Shown piece by piece: positions 19,618 through 27,751 of a stretch of DNA of 64,000 nucleotides. The notes below the pieces were generated by a model. The model did not search any database, was not told where the DNA came from, and was given only the letters and a program-made list of their open reading frames with translations. The stretch is from Methylobacterium sp. 17Sr1-1. GTDB lineage: Bacteria; Pseudomonadota; Alphaproteobacteria; Rhizobiales; Beijerinckiaceae. The position numbers were made by a program, and so were the translations under genes. Each line of letters opens with the position of its first letter. The first letter of the stretch is position 1. The DNA lies in the NCBI RefSeq assembly GCF_003173775.1, contig NZ_CP029552.1, forward strand, positions 4,467,001 to 4,531,000, given 5' to 3'.

Positions 19618-19878
19618 CGGCCGCGGGCGGCGGACATTCAGGGCCGCCGCCCGTCATATCGTCTAGTCTCGCCCCCGAAGCATCATTCCCAAATTGACGA
19701 CATTCGTGCCCGCCATATCGTCATCAAGACGCAGCGCTGCCAGCAATTCGCGTTAGAACATCCCCCTTCGGCATCCGCCGGCCGCGCGCGGCTCGATTTT
19801 CCATCGGCCCGAATTCCGCTCCGCATTGATGTCTCTCTAGGTTGTGATAGTGTCTCCGCACGAATCGGGGACAGGCGC

Positions 19879-20736
19879 ATGTCGAACGTGGCGGGCAAAG
19901 CCTATGGCATGAACGTCGTGACGCCGATCCGGCCGCGATGGACTTGGCTCAATCGCTTCATCTTCATGGTGGCGCGGGTCTTTCCCGGGACTCTGTCGGG
20001 TCTTCTCGGCCTGTCGCTGATCCACTTCGCCCGCTGGGTGATCATCCGGCGCGACCAGTGGCCCCAGCGCGGCCAGCCGAAGCAGGTGCTCGCCAACGAC
20101 ACCATGCTGTTCTGCAGCAACTTCAACGGCACCTGGGACCAGTACATCGACGCGTTCGCGGACGGCATTCCCAACGGGCTCGACCTGTTCTGGTACGGCA
20201 GCACCAAGTACCCGAACTCGATCCCGATCACCCCGTTCAAGTCGTACATCCGGGCGAACCAGGTCGATACCGGCTACTACTACAACGCGACGCCGGGCAG
20301 CGGCCAGCGCGACATCAAGCTGGCGCTGCAGCTCGCCGCCGCCCTGCGGGCGGTGAGGCCGGACGGCGGCGACGACGCCCTCGCGGCGGCCTTCGACCGG
20401 GTGCTCGCCGAGAACCAGGGCTGCCTCGGCACGCCGGGCTACGGGCCGGTGGCGAGCCGCGACACCGCGATCGCCGACCTGCATCGCTGCGCCATGGTGC
20501 GGGCCCGCTGGGGCCGGGAGGGCAGCGGCCCGCCGCCGGTGGAGGTCGTCCAGGCGGCGCCCACCCAGAAAAGCGAGGTGCCCGCCCCGGACGGCGGGGG
20601 GCCCGCCCTGGAGAGCATCGAGGCGGCCCCGCGCGCCGACGCGTCGGCCTCGCAGGCCGGCGAGGTCCGGGCCACCGTCGAGGCCCTGATCAAGGGCCGC
20701 ACCCGCCGCAGCGCCGCGCGCCGCCAAGATCGCTGA
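19879..20736 (+). CDS. Unknown protein with one membrane segment, first of the peroxidase cluster
   Basis: 285 aa. I do not recognise the family. A hydrophobic stretch around residues 28-52 (FIFMVARVFPGTLSGLLGLS) is likely membrane-embedded. It is followed by a conserved-looking folded part with many aromatic residues (FCSNFNGTWDQYIDAF, LFWYGSTKYPN, GYYYNATPG), a helical segment, and a low-complexity Ala/Pro/Glu tail of about 70 residues. It is preceded by 260 bases of noncoding DNA that is less GC-rich than its surroundings and probably carries the promoter. Same strand as, and 40 bases before, another unknown gene and then a DyP peroxidase. Role unknown. Confidence 0.7.
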   Translation: MSNVAGKAYGMNVVTPIRPRWTWLNRFIFMVARVFPGTLSGLLGLSLIHFARWVIIRRDQWPQRGQPKQVLANDTMLFCSNFNGTWDQYIDAFADGIPNGLDLFWYGSTKYPNSIPITPFKSYIRANQVDTGYYYNATPGSGQRDIKLALQLAAALRAVRPDGGDDALAAAFDRVLAENQGCLGTPGYGPVASRDTAIADLHRCAMVRARWGREGSGPPPVEVVQAAPTQKSEVPAPDGGGPALESIEAAPRADASASQAGEVRATVEALIKGRTRRSAARRQDR

Positions 20737-20768
20737 CCGGACGCGCTGACCGGACGCGCTGACCAGGA
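20731..20768. repeat. Short tandem repeat, 13-bp unit, nearly three copies
   Basis: CGCTGACCGGACG is repeated twice in tandem and followed by a partial third copy (CGCTGACCAGG). The first unit contains the TGA stop of the upstream gene, and the partial copy leads into the ribosome site of the next gene. Copy number may vary and change the spacing between the two genes. Confidence 0.8.
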
Positions 20769-20776
20769 GAGCCGAG

Positions 20777-21706
20777 ATGCCGAACCTCGACGGCGGTCAC
20801 TACTTCTTCACCGCGATCGTGCCGATCAAGAACGACGTCATCGTCGAGCACGAGGGCCTGCGCAGCTCCCCCGTCCACATGGTGCGTGAGGCGCTGGAGA
20901 CGCTGCCCACCGCCCTGCAATCGCCGGAGGCGGTGAAGGTCGGGATCCAGAGCCCCTTCGCCCGCTCGTCGCGCACGCATTTCGCCCGTTTCGTCGTGCT
21001 CGACCAGCCGTTCTTCAACGGGCGCGACCACAGCGACGCGGTGTCGGACGCCGTGCATCAGACTGACCTGCTGATCCCGCAGGCCAACGACGTCCTCGCC
21101 TGCCCCTACCTCCTGGTGATGATCGACTTCGACCCGGAGGGGCCCGACCCGGCGCGGCGCTACTGCGAGGAGCTCTGGGGGCTGATGCCACGCGAGCTCG
21201 AGGCGGTGTTCCGCTTCTGCTACGGCTTCCGCGAGGTCCGCGACGGAAAGTCCTTCGCCGACTTCCTGCTGCCGTGCCAGGTCGAGACGACGATGCCGTT
21301 CAACGATTACTGGATCGGCAAGCCGCCCCTGTCGTCGCCCTCGCGCTGGCTGGTGATCGCCCCGCCGGCCCTCGGGGTGGCGCTGCCGCTCCTCGCCGCC
21401 CTCTTTCACCTCGTGCGCTGGCCCACCGGCCTGGTCCTGGCGCTGGTGCTCGGCCTCGCGGGCGTCGCGGTCGATTACTGGATCGTGATGCGCCGCGGCG
21501 CCCGGCCGCTGCCCGCGGCGCCGGACGCGACCCTGCGGCACGTGCTGAAGGCGCTCTACCTGCAGCAGGCCTTCACCCGCTTCGCCATCGCCCAGCAGGG
21601 GGCCACCCTGCCGGCGCGCGGGGCGGCGTTCCGGCAGTTCCTCGCCACCCACCGCCCGGCGGACATCGCCGGCCCGACGCAGGCCCCCGGGGTGATCGGC
21701 AGCTGA
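20777..21706 (+). CDS. Unknown protein with two C-proximal membrane segments, peroxidase cluster
   Basis: 309 aa, no family recognised. The first 190 residues look soluble (GGHYFFTAIVPIKND, ARFVVLDQPFFNGRDH, ACPYLLVMIDFDPEGPDP, LPCQVETTMPFNDYW). Two close hydrophobic segments follow around residues 192-235 (WLVIAPPALGVALPLL, then VLALVLGLAGVAVDYWIV), giving a hairpin in the membrane with both ends in the cytoplasm. A GGAGAG ribosome site lies before the ATG. Position between the other unknown protein and the DyP gene, all on one strand, suggests a shared task, perhaps holding the peroxidase system at the membrane; this is inference. Confidence 0.72.
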   Translation: MPNLDGGHYFFTAIVPIKNDVIVEHEGLRSSPVHMVREALETLPTALQSPEAVKVGIQSPFARSSRTHFARFVVLDQPFFNGRDHSDAVSDAVHQTDLLIPQANDVLACPYLLVMIDFDPEGPDPARRYCEELWGLMPRELEAVFRFCYGFREVRDGKSFADFLLPCQVETTMPFNDYWIGKPPLSSPSRWLVIAPPALGVALPLLAALFHLVRWPTGLVLALVLGLAGVAVDYWIVMRRGARPLPAAPDATLRHVLKALYLQQAFTRFAIAQQGATLPARGAAFRQFLATHRPADIAGPTQAPGVIGS

Positions 21707-21772
21707 CGCCGCCGGCCGGCCCCGCCCGACCGATCCCGGCCTGCGCGCCGCACCTCGCCCGGAACCCACGGC

Positions 21773-23470
21773 ATGACGACCCTCCTCGACCTCGCCGACA
21801 TCCAGGGCGGCATCCTGCGGGCCTATGGCCGGCAGGGCTTCCCCAAGGCCCGCGCCTTCTTCCTGACCGTGCGCGGCGACGGACGCGAGGGCCGCGCCTT
21901 CGTGGAGCGCTTGCGGCCGCTCGTCACCACCGCCGCGCGCTGGAAGGACCCCGAGCGCGGCGAGGCGCTGGTGCGCCGCCGCGCCCCGCGCCTCAAGGAC
22001 GTGGCCCGCGCCGAGGGCGAGGCCGACTATCCGGGCGAGGTGACCCTGGTGAAGCCGAAAGTGACGCTCAACCTCGCCTTCACCTTCTACGGCCTCCTCG
22101 CCCTCGGCGTCCCGGTGCGCACCCTGCGGGGCATGCCCGACGAGTTCATCGACGGCATGGCGCAGCGGGCCGAGATCCTCGGCGACGACCCCTTCCGCGA
22201 CAAACGCGACCCGGTCTGGCGCGACTCCTCCGGCGAGAACCGCGTCCATATCGTGGTGATGCTGAACGCGCAGATGGAGGCGGACGGCACGCCGGTCGCC
22301 GAGCTCGAGGCGGAGACGCAACGCCTGCGCGACCTGTGCGGGGCGTCCGGCGGCCAAGTCGTGCTCCTGGCCGGCACCGGGCCGGACGGGGCCGACTTCC
22401 AGGAGATGTCGGCGGTCCTGAGCCCGGGCGAGCACGGCCTCGCAGCCACCAACAAGGAGCATTTCGGGCTCTCGGACGGCTTCGGCGACCCGGTCTTCGA
22501 GGGCCAGTTCCCGCCGGCGCTGGAGGCGCTGCGGGTGATCGGCGGCGGCAAGCTGCTGCCCGACCAGACCTGGGCGCCGCTCGCCACCGGCGAGTTCCTG
22601 CTCGGCTACCCCGACGAGGCGCAGGAGGTCCCCGGCGCGGCGATGCCGATCGAGTTCAGCCGCAACGGCACCTTCATGGCCTATCGCAAGCTGCACGAGA
22701 ACGTCGAGAGCTTCGCGACCTACATCCGCCAGCAGGGCGCGCGCTATGCCGCGATCCACGGCATCCCCCAGGCGGAGGCCGAGGCGACCCTGCGCGCCAA
22801 GCTGGTCGGGCGCTGGGAGGACGGGATTCCGCTCCAGGCCGCGCCGACCCATGCCGACTGGCTGGCGTTCCAGGCGGAACTGGCCAAGGCCAAGGCCGCC
22901 CGGGACAAGCCGAAGCTCGCCGCGCTCGCCCTGCGCTACACCGACTTCACGTATCGCGACGACCTTTCCGGCACCACCTGCCCGGTCGCCGCCCATATGC
23001 GCCGGGCCAACCCGCGCGACATGCTCGACCCGCACGTCACCGACCCGGACCCGAAGGCCGGCGACGGCTCGGCGCTGGTCAACCGCCGCCGCATCCTGCG
23101 CCGCGGCCTGCCCTATGGCGGCCCGTCCCAGGGCGGCAGCGGCCGGGATTCCGGCGAGCAGGGCATCATCTTCCTGGCGATCTGCACCAACCTGTTCCGC
23201 CAGTTCGAGTTCGTGCAGCAGCAATGGATGCAGTACGGCCTCGACTTCAACGCCGGCAGCGACACCTGCCCGTTGATCGGCAACCACCCGAAGGGCGGCT
23301 CCCATCACGATCCGAAGCTCGTGATCGCGGTCGAGCCGGGCAGCGGGCAGCGGCCCTACATCTGCAACGACCTGCCCCAGCTCGTGGAGCCCCGCGGCGG
23401 CGACTACTTCTTCGTGCCGAGCATGACGGCGCTCCGCCTGATCGGCACGGGCATCACCGACCCGACCTAG
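21773..23470 (+). CDS. DyP-type heme peroxidase
   Basis: 565 aa, a long-form dye-decolourising peroxidase that oxidises substrates with H2O2. Key sites are intact: the distal GxxDG motif as GLSDG with D235, the proximal heme ligand H408 in CPVAAHMRRANPRD, the distal Arg in RRILRRGLPYG, and the FLAICTNLFRQFEFVQQQW helix. There is no signal peptide, so it is cytoplasmic unless a partner tethers it. It ends at a TAG only one base out of register with a downstream P450 C-terminus, so it may once have been part of a peroxidase-P450 fusion. Third in a run with two unknown membrane-linked proteins. Substrate unknown. Confidence 0.87.
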   Translation: MTTLLDLADIQGGILRAYGRQGFPKARAFFLTVRGDGREGRAFVERLRPLVTTAARWKDPERGEALVRRRAPRLKDVARAEGEADYPGEVTLVKPKVTLNLAFTFYGLLALGVPVRTLRGMPDEFIDGMAQRAEILGDDPFRDKRDPVWRDSSGENRVHIVVMLNAQMEADGTPVAELEAETQRLRDLCGASGGQVVLLAGTGPDGADFQEMSAVLSPGEHGLAATNKEHFGLSDGFGDPVFEGQFPPALEALRVIGGGKLLPDQTWAPLATGEFLLGYPDEAQEVPGAAMPIEFSRNGTFMAYRKLHENVESFATYIRQQGARYAAIHGIPQAEAEATLRAKLVGRWEDGIPLQAAPTHADWLAFQAELAKAKAARDKPKLAALALRYTDFTYRDDLSGTTCPVAAHMRRANPRDMLDPHVTDPDPKAGDGSALVNRRRILRRGLPYGGPSQGGSGRDSGEQGIIFLAICTNLFRQFEFVQQQWMQYGLDFNAGSDTCPLIGNHPKGGSHHDPKLVIAVEPGSGQRPYICNDLPQLVEPRGGDYFFVPSMTALRLIGTGITDPT

Positions 23471-23883
23471 AGGACGGCTCGATCGCGCCCCACCTGTTCG
23501 AGGCCCTGCGCTTCCGCCCGCTCAACCCGGTGATCTACCGCCGGGCGATGCGCGACGCGATCCCAGCCCCCGGTACCCTGCGCGCCCGCCGCATCCCGGA
23601 GGGCACGATGGTGTTCGCCGCCAACCTGCCGGCGATGTTCGATCCCCTGGCGGTGCCGCAGCCGGGCCGGTTCCGCACCGACCGGCCGTGGGACACCTAC
23701 ATGCTGTGGGGCCACAGCCTGCACCTGTGCTTCGGCGCGCATCTCAACCGCGCGACCCTGCCCGGCCTGCTCAAGCCCCTCCTCGCCCGCCCGTCCCCCT
23801 GCGCCGCGCCGAAGGCGCGCGGGCGCATCGACACGCAGGGCACGCCGTTCCCGGTCCACCTCGAGGTGGTGTTCGAGGCCTGA
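23471..23883 (+). pseudogene. C-terminal third of a cytochrome P450, out of frame with the DyP gene
   Basis: Read in the next frame, directly after the DyP stop, are about 137 codons with P450 landmarks: the K-helix E-x-x-R in FEALRFRPLNPVIYRR, the meander (PAMFDPLAVPQPGRF), and the heme-ligand loop WGHSLHLCFGAHLNRA with its cysteine, then the L-helix. The first 250 or so residues of a P450, including the oxygen-binding I-helix, are absent. There is no start codon or ribosome site. A single-base shift would fuse it to the DyP protein. Either a decayed fusion, a programmed frameshift, or a sequencing error. Confidence 0.75.
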
Positions 23884-23928
23884 CGGCGGGGCGAGCGTCG
23901 CCGTCGGGCCCGTTCGAGCGCTGGGCCG

Positions 23929-25605
23929 TCAGGCCGCCCGGACCTGCGCCAGGAAGTGCGCCACCTCGGCCGAGAGGCGCTCGGACTGGCGCGACAGCTC
24001 GGTGGCCGCGCCCAGCACCTGGCTCGCCGCCGCCCCCGTCTCCTCCGCCGCGCCCGCCACGCCCGCGATGTTGCCCGTCACCTCCCCGGTGCCGGCCGCC
24101 GCCTGGCTGACGTTGCGCACGATCTCCTGCGTCGCCGCCCCCTGCTCCTCCACCGCCGCGGCGATCGAGGTCGCCACGCCCGAGATCTCCTCGATCCGCG
24201 CCGTGATCTGGCCGATCGCCCCCGCCGCCTGACCCGTCGAGGCCTGGATCGCCGCGATCTGGCTCGTGATCTCCTCGGTGGCTCGTGCCGTCTGGCCCGC
24301 CAACTCCTTCACCTCGGCCGCCACCACCGCGAAGCCGCGGCCCGCGGCGCCCGCGCGCGCGGCCTCGATGGTGGCGTTGAGCGCCAAGAGGTTGGTCTGG
24401 GCCGCGATCGACGAGATCAGCCCGACCACGTCGCCGATGCGCGCGGTGGCCTCGGTCAGCGCGCGGACCTGATGGGCGGTCCGGCCGGCCTCGGCGACGG
24501 CGGCCTGGGCGAGGCGGGCGGAGCCGTCGACCTGGCGGCCGATCTCCTGCACCGAGGCGCCGAGCTCTTCGGCGGCCGCCGCGACGGTCTCGACGTTGGA
24601 CGCGGCCTCCTCGGCGGCGGCCGCGACGGCGGTGGACTGGGCCGCGGTCTGCGTCGCCGTGGCGGTCATGGTCTGGGCGGTCCCGCGCAGCTCGCCCGAG
24701 GCCGACGCGACGGTGGCGACGACGCCGGTGATCGAGGCCTCGAAGCCCTGGATCAGCTCGTTGAGCGAGGCGGCGCGGCGCATCCGGCGCAGCTCCTCGG
24801 CCTCGCTCTCGCCGCGCAGGCGCTCGCGCTCGATCGCGTTGTCGCGGAACACCAGCACCGCGCGGGCCATCGCCCCGACCTCGTCGCGCCGCCCGGCCTC
24901 CGGCACCGCGAGGTCGGTGCGGCCCTGCGCGAGAGAACCCATGGCGCCGCGCAGGGATTCCATCGGCCGCACCACCGAGCGGACGATCAGGAGAGAGGCG
25001 CCGCCGAGGACGAGCACGATGAGGAGGCCGGCGACGGCGAGGCGCTCGATCTGTGCGACGATCATCTCGCGCAGGTCGCTGACATACTCGCTGACGCCGA
25101 TGGAGAAGCCGAAGGGCGCGTAGTAGCGAAACAGCCCGATCTTCGGCACGGCCGCCGTCGCGCCCTCCGGCACCCAGGTGTAGCGGAACGTCGCCACCCC
25201 GTCCCGCGCCGCCCGGGGCATCACGTCGGCGACGTAGCGAAAGCCGGTCGAATCGGTCACGCCCATCAGGTTGCGGCCGACCACCTTCGCGGAGGGGTGG
25301 GCGATCACGGTGCCGGCGGCGTCGTTGACGAACAGGTAATTGTCGCGGCCGTGCCGCATCGCCGCGATGTCGGCGAGCGCCGCCTCGCGGGCCGCCGCCT
25401 CGCTCATCTCGGCCTTCTCGGCCTTCTGCCGGTAGCGCTCGACGACGTTGGCCGCGGCCTCGGTGATGAGCGCCATCCGCTCGACGCGCTGCGCCAGCAT
25501 CGCCTCGTACTGATAATTGAGCGCAATCCCACCCAGGGCGACCAGGCTCAACGTCGCGAGTGCGATCAGCAGGGCGAACTTGCGGGGAAGGGTGAGCACG
25601 AACAT
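23929..25605 (-). CDS. Methyl-accepting chemotaxis protein with Cache sensor
   Basis: 558 aa chemoreceptor. TM1 is at about residues 8-30, a periplasmic single-Cache domain ([19 protein letters not shown]) runs to about 185, then TM2 (about 190-210), HAMP, and a long coiled-coil signalling domain with the conserved tip [19 protein letters not shown] and [20 protein letters not shown]. Such Cache domains commonly sense small carboxylates. It signals through CheW/CheA. A GGAG element precedes the ATG by about nine bases. It stands alone, so it is an orphan receptor; the remnant at 10677-10995 is a close relative of its signalling tip. Confidence 0.92.
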   Translation of the reverse strand: MFVLTLPRKFALLIALATLSLVALGGIALNYQYEAMLAQRVERMALITEAAANVVERYRQKAEKAEMSEAAAREAALADIAAMRHGRDNYLFVNDAAGTVIAHPSAKVVGRNLMGVTDSTGFRYVADVMPRAARDGVATFRYTWVPEGATAAVPKIGLFRYYAPFGFSIGVSEYVSDLREMIVAQIERLAVAGLLIVLVLGGASLLIVRSVVRPMESLRGAMGSLAQGRTDLAVPEAGRRDEVGAMARAVLVFRDNAIERERLRGESEAEELRRMRRAASLNELIQGFEASITGVVATVASASGELRGTAQTMTATATQTAAQSTAVAAAAEEAASNVETVAAAAEELGASVQEIGRQVDGSARLAQAAVAEAGRTAHQVRALTEATARIGDVVGLISSIAAQTNLLALNATIEAARAGAAGRGFAVVAAEVKELAGQTARATEEITSQIAAIQASTGQAAGAIGQITARIEEISGVATSIAAAVEEQGAATQEIVRNVSQAAAGTGEVTGNIAGVAGAAEETGAAASQVLGAATELSRQSERLSAEVAHFLAQVRAA

Positions 25606-25868
25606 GGGGCAGCCGCTCCGGATCCGGTCCTCGCCGGATGTCCCGTTGGACCTAGAGGGCTGGTCGTGAACGCTCGGTATACATTGTAAGCGCTTGGAAC
25701 GATTTGTGCACGATCGCGAAGATCTTGACCGTGCGGCATCGGGCGGTGACGGTACATATGGCCGCGTCCGGGCACGGCCGCCGCCCGGCGTCCCGGGGAC
25801 CAGCGCCTGATCGCTGTGCGATGCGGTCGCGAACGGCGCATGTCCGGCGAGCGGGCGTTCCATCGCAA

Positions 25869-26053
25869 GCCACTCCCCTTTCCCGGACGACTGCAACGAA
25901 GTGGAAGGAGATCCGGGATCCAGCACAAGAAGTCGCGAAGCGTCCTTGTGCCTGCAACGGTGCAGCATTCGGAGCCGCTTCGCGGCACTTCCTGTGCTGG
26001 ATCCCGGATCTCCTTCCGCTGACGCTCCAGTCGTCCGGGGAAGGGGGAGTGGC
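25869..26053. repeat. Large palindrome, family B copy 1
   Basis: A 185-base inverted repeat has ends GCCACTCCCC and GGGGGAGTGGC, long arms containing TTCCCGGACGACTG, GGAAGGAGATCCGGGATCCA and the reverse of these, and an inner pair GCGAAGCG/CGCTTCGCG. Sister copies are at 31722-31903 and 40013-40193. It occupies most of the 490-base gap between the chemoreceptor and TetR genes; the rest of the gap (25606-25868) should hold the receptor promoter. Short open frames inside it are by-products of the repeat. Confidence 0.88.
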
Positions 26054-26094
26054 TTACGATCGGCGAATGAGTCTCCGTTTCGACGGAGAATGCT

Positions 26095-26748
26095 TCAACC
26101 GACTCCCGCCCTGAGCGCCCCGCGCCGCCGCGGCGCCACCGCGGCCGCCGCCGGCTCCCCGCCGCGGGCGAGCGCCAGCACCATGCCGGTGAAGATCTCC
26201 TGCAACGCCGTCGTCGAGAGCCGCCCCTCCGGCTTGTACCAGGTGCAGATGCCCGACAGCATCGCGAGGATCGCCAGGGTCGCCATCCGGGTGTCGGCGA
26301 GCCGGAACTCGCCGGTGGCGCAGCCGTGGTCGAGGATGTCGCCGAGCTTGCGCTCGTAGTCGCGCCGCATCGCCACCACGGCGGCGAGGTTGTCGGGCTC
26401 CAGGCTGCGCAGCTCCGAGTAGCAGATGAACACCTCCTGCGGCCGCTCGACGTGATAGGCGACGTGGAATTCGGTGAACCGGGTCAGCCGCTCTTCCCCG
26501 GTCCCCTCCGCCAGCAGGGCCGCGTCGAGGGCGGCGTGCAGGTCGAGCATGTGCCCGCGGATGAGGTCGAACAGGAATTCCTGCTTGTTGCGGAAGTAGT
26601 TGTAGAGCGAGCCCTGCTGGATGCCGACCTCGGCCGCGAGCTGGCGCAGGCTCATCGCGGCGTAGCCGTGGGTGGCGATCAGGCTCAACCCCGCCCGCCG
26701 GATGGCCTCCTCGGTCCGCGGTCCCGACGAGCCTGCGATACGCGCCAT
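26095..26748 (-). CDS. TetR family transcriptional regulator
   Basis: 217 aa. The N-terminal helix-turn-helix is clear (EEAIRRAGLSLIATHGYAAMSLRQLAAEVGIQ, then GSLYNYFRNKQEFLFDLI). The C-terminal ligand domain fits the branch that controls fatty-acid or branched-chain acyl-CoA genes (conserved YELRSLEPDN-like block). Divergently placed from the LivG/acyl-CoA synthetase/LivHM cluster, so it most likely represses that cluster and itself, releasing DNA when it binds an acyl-CoA. That ligand is inferred from the acyl-CoA synthetase gene in the same cluster. Confidence 0.88.
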   Translation of the reverse strand: MARIAGSSGPRTEEAIRRAGLSLIATHGYAAMSLRQLAAEVGIQQGSLYNYFRNKQEFLFDLIRGHMLDLHAALDAALLAEGTGEERLTRFTEFHVAYHVERPQEVFICYSELRSLEPDNLAAVVAMRRDYERKLGDILDHGCATGEFRLADTRMATLAILAMLSGICTWYKPEGRLSTTALQEIFTGMVLALARGGEPAAAAVAPRRRGALRAGVG

Positions 26749-26813
26749 GCTGCCCCTAACCCCGCCCTCACGGGGCGTGCCGCCCCACGACTTTCGTCGG
26801 CCCAGTGTAGCAC

Positions 26814-26847
26814 TTGACGCTCGGAAAAAAACAGTCGAACGTATTTT
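26814..26847 (+). promoter_or_regulatory. Possible promoter and TetR operator before the Liv/acyl-CoA synthetase cluster
   Basis: In the least GC-rich part of the divergent gap there is TTGACG (26814-26819) and, further on, TATTTT (26842-26847), but the 22-base spacing is too long for a normal pair. Imperfect half-sites ACGCTCG (26817-26823) and CGAACGT (26836-26842) face each other across 12 bases. This is a weak call supported mainly by position. Confidence 0.3.
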
Positions 26848-26941
26848 CATCACGGATGACCGGGACGCATACCCGGCATCCCAGAATGGCAGAGCGGCGC
26901 CGGACACGAGCGCGGCCGCCATCCTCAGGGGAGGATCAGGC

Positions 26942-27751
26942 GTGGCGGAAACCCTCGCGGTTCGCCAGATCTCGTTGCGCTTCGGCGGCGTCAAGGCGCT
27001 GACGGATGTCAGCTTCGCGGTCGAGAAGGGCGAACTCTTTTCGATCATCGGCCCGAACGGCGCCGGCAAGACCTCGATGATCAACTGCATCTCGGGCCGC
27101 TACCGGCCGTCCGAGGGCCAGATCCTGCTCGACGGGCGCGACATCACGAAGGCGACGCCGAACCAGCGTCCGAATCTCGGCATCGGCCGCACCTTCCAGA
27201 ACCTCGCGCTGTTCCACCACATGAGCGTGCTCGACAACATCCTGGTCGGGCGCCACCACCTGATGCGCAACAACTTCGTCACCGGCTCGCTGTACTGGCT
27301 GCCCGGTGTCCAGAGCGAGGAGCTGGCGCATCGCCGCCGGGTCGAGGAGATCATCGACTTCCTCGACCTCCAGGCCTACCGCAAGGCGCCTGCCGGCACC
27401 CTCTCCTACGGGTTGCGCAAGCGGGTCGAGCTCGCCCGCGCCATGGCGCTCGAGCCCAAGCTGATCCTCCTCGACGAGCCGATGGCCGGCATGAACCTCG
27501 AGGAGAAGGAGGACATGGCCCGCTACATCGTCGACCTCAACGAGGAGTTCGGCATGACCGTCGTGATGATCGAGCACGACATGGGCGTGGTCATGGACAT
27601 CTCGCACCGGGTGATGGTGCTCGATTTCGGCCGCCGCATCGCGCTCGGCCGCCCCGAGGCGGTCCTGGCCGATCCGCACGTGCGAAAGGCCTATCTCGGC
27701 GAGGAGGACGAGGAACCGGCCTCGCCCGAACCGGTCAGGGCGGTGTCGTGA
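26942..27751 (+). CDS. Liv-type ABC transporter ATPase (LivG-like)
   Basis: 269 aa. Complete ATPase: Walker A GPNGAGKT, Q-loop FQNLALF, signature LSYGLRKRVELARA, Walker B LILLDEP, and switch His in VVMIEHDM. The signature has LSYG instead of LSGG, a known variation in this group. The long insert between Q-loop and signature is typical of LivG-like subunits. The start is the GTG at 26942, seven bases after GGAGG. It overlaps the next gene as TGATG. It powers uptake together with the LivH, LivM and LivF-like subunits that follow. Confidence 0.92.
   Translation: MAETLAVRQISLRFGGVKALTDVSFAVEKGELFSIIGPNGAGKTSMINCISGRYRPSEGQILLDGRDITKATPNQRPNLGIGRTFQNLALFHHMSVLDNILVGRHHLMRNNFVTGSLYWLPGVQSEELAHRRRVEEIIDFLDLQAYRKAPAGTLSYGLRKRVELARAMALEPKLILLDEPMAGMNLEEKEDMARYIVDLNEEFGMTVVMIEHDMGVVMDISHRVMVLDFGRRIALGRPEAVLADPHVRKAYLGEEDEEPASPEPVRAVS

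Noticed and set aside
19826..19851. TTGATG and GATAGT as a promoter for the peroxidase cluster
   Set aside because: The 14-base spacing is too short and no better pair is visible, so I did not list it as a feature.
20690..23308. 872-codon open frame antisense to the peroxidase locus
   Set aside because: No recognisable motif, while the plus strand has the DyP active-site residues in order.
25869..26053. Repeat blocks considered as a CRISPR array
   Set aside because: Single large inverted repeats with no regularly spaced direct repeats and no cas genes in the window.
25566..26114. Several short open frames across the family B repeat region
   Set aside because: They follow the palindrome arms, lack ribosome sites, and similar frames appear in the other repeat copies.
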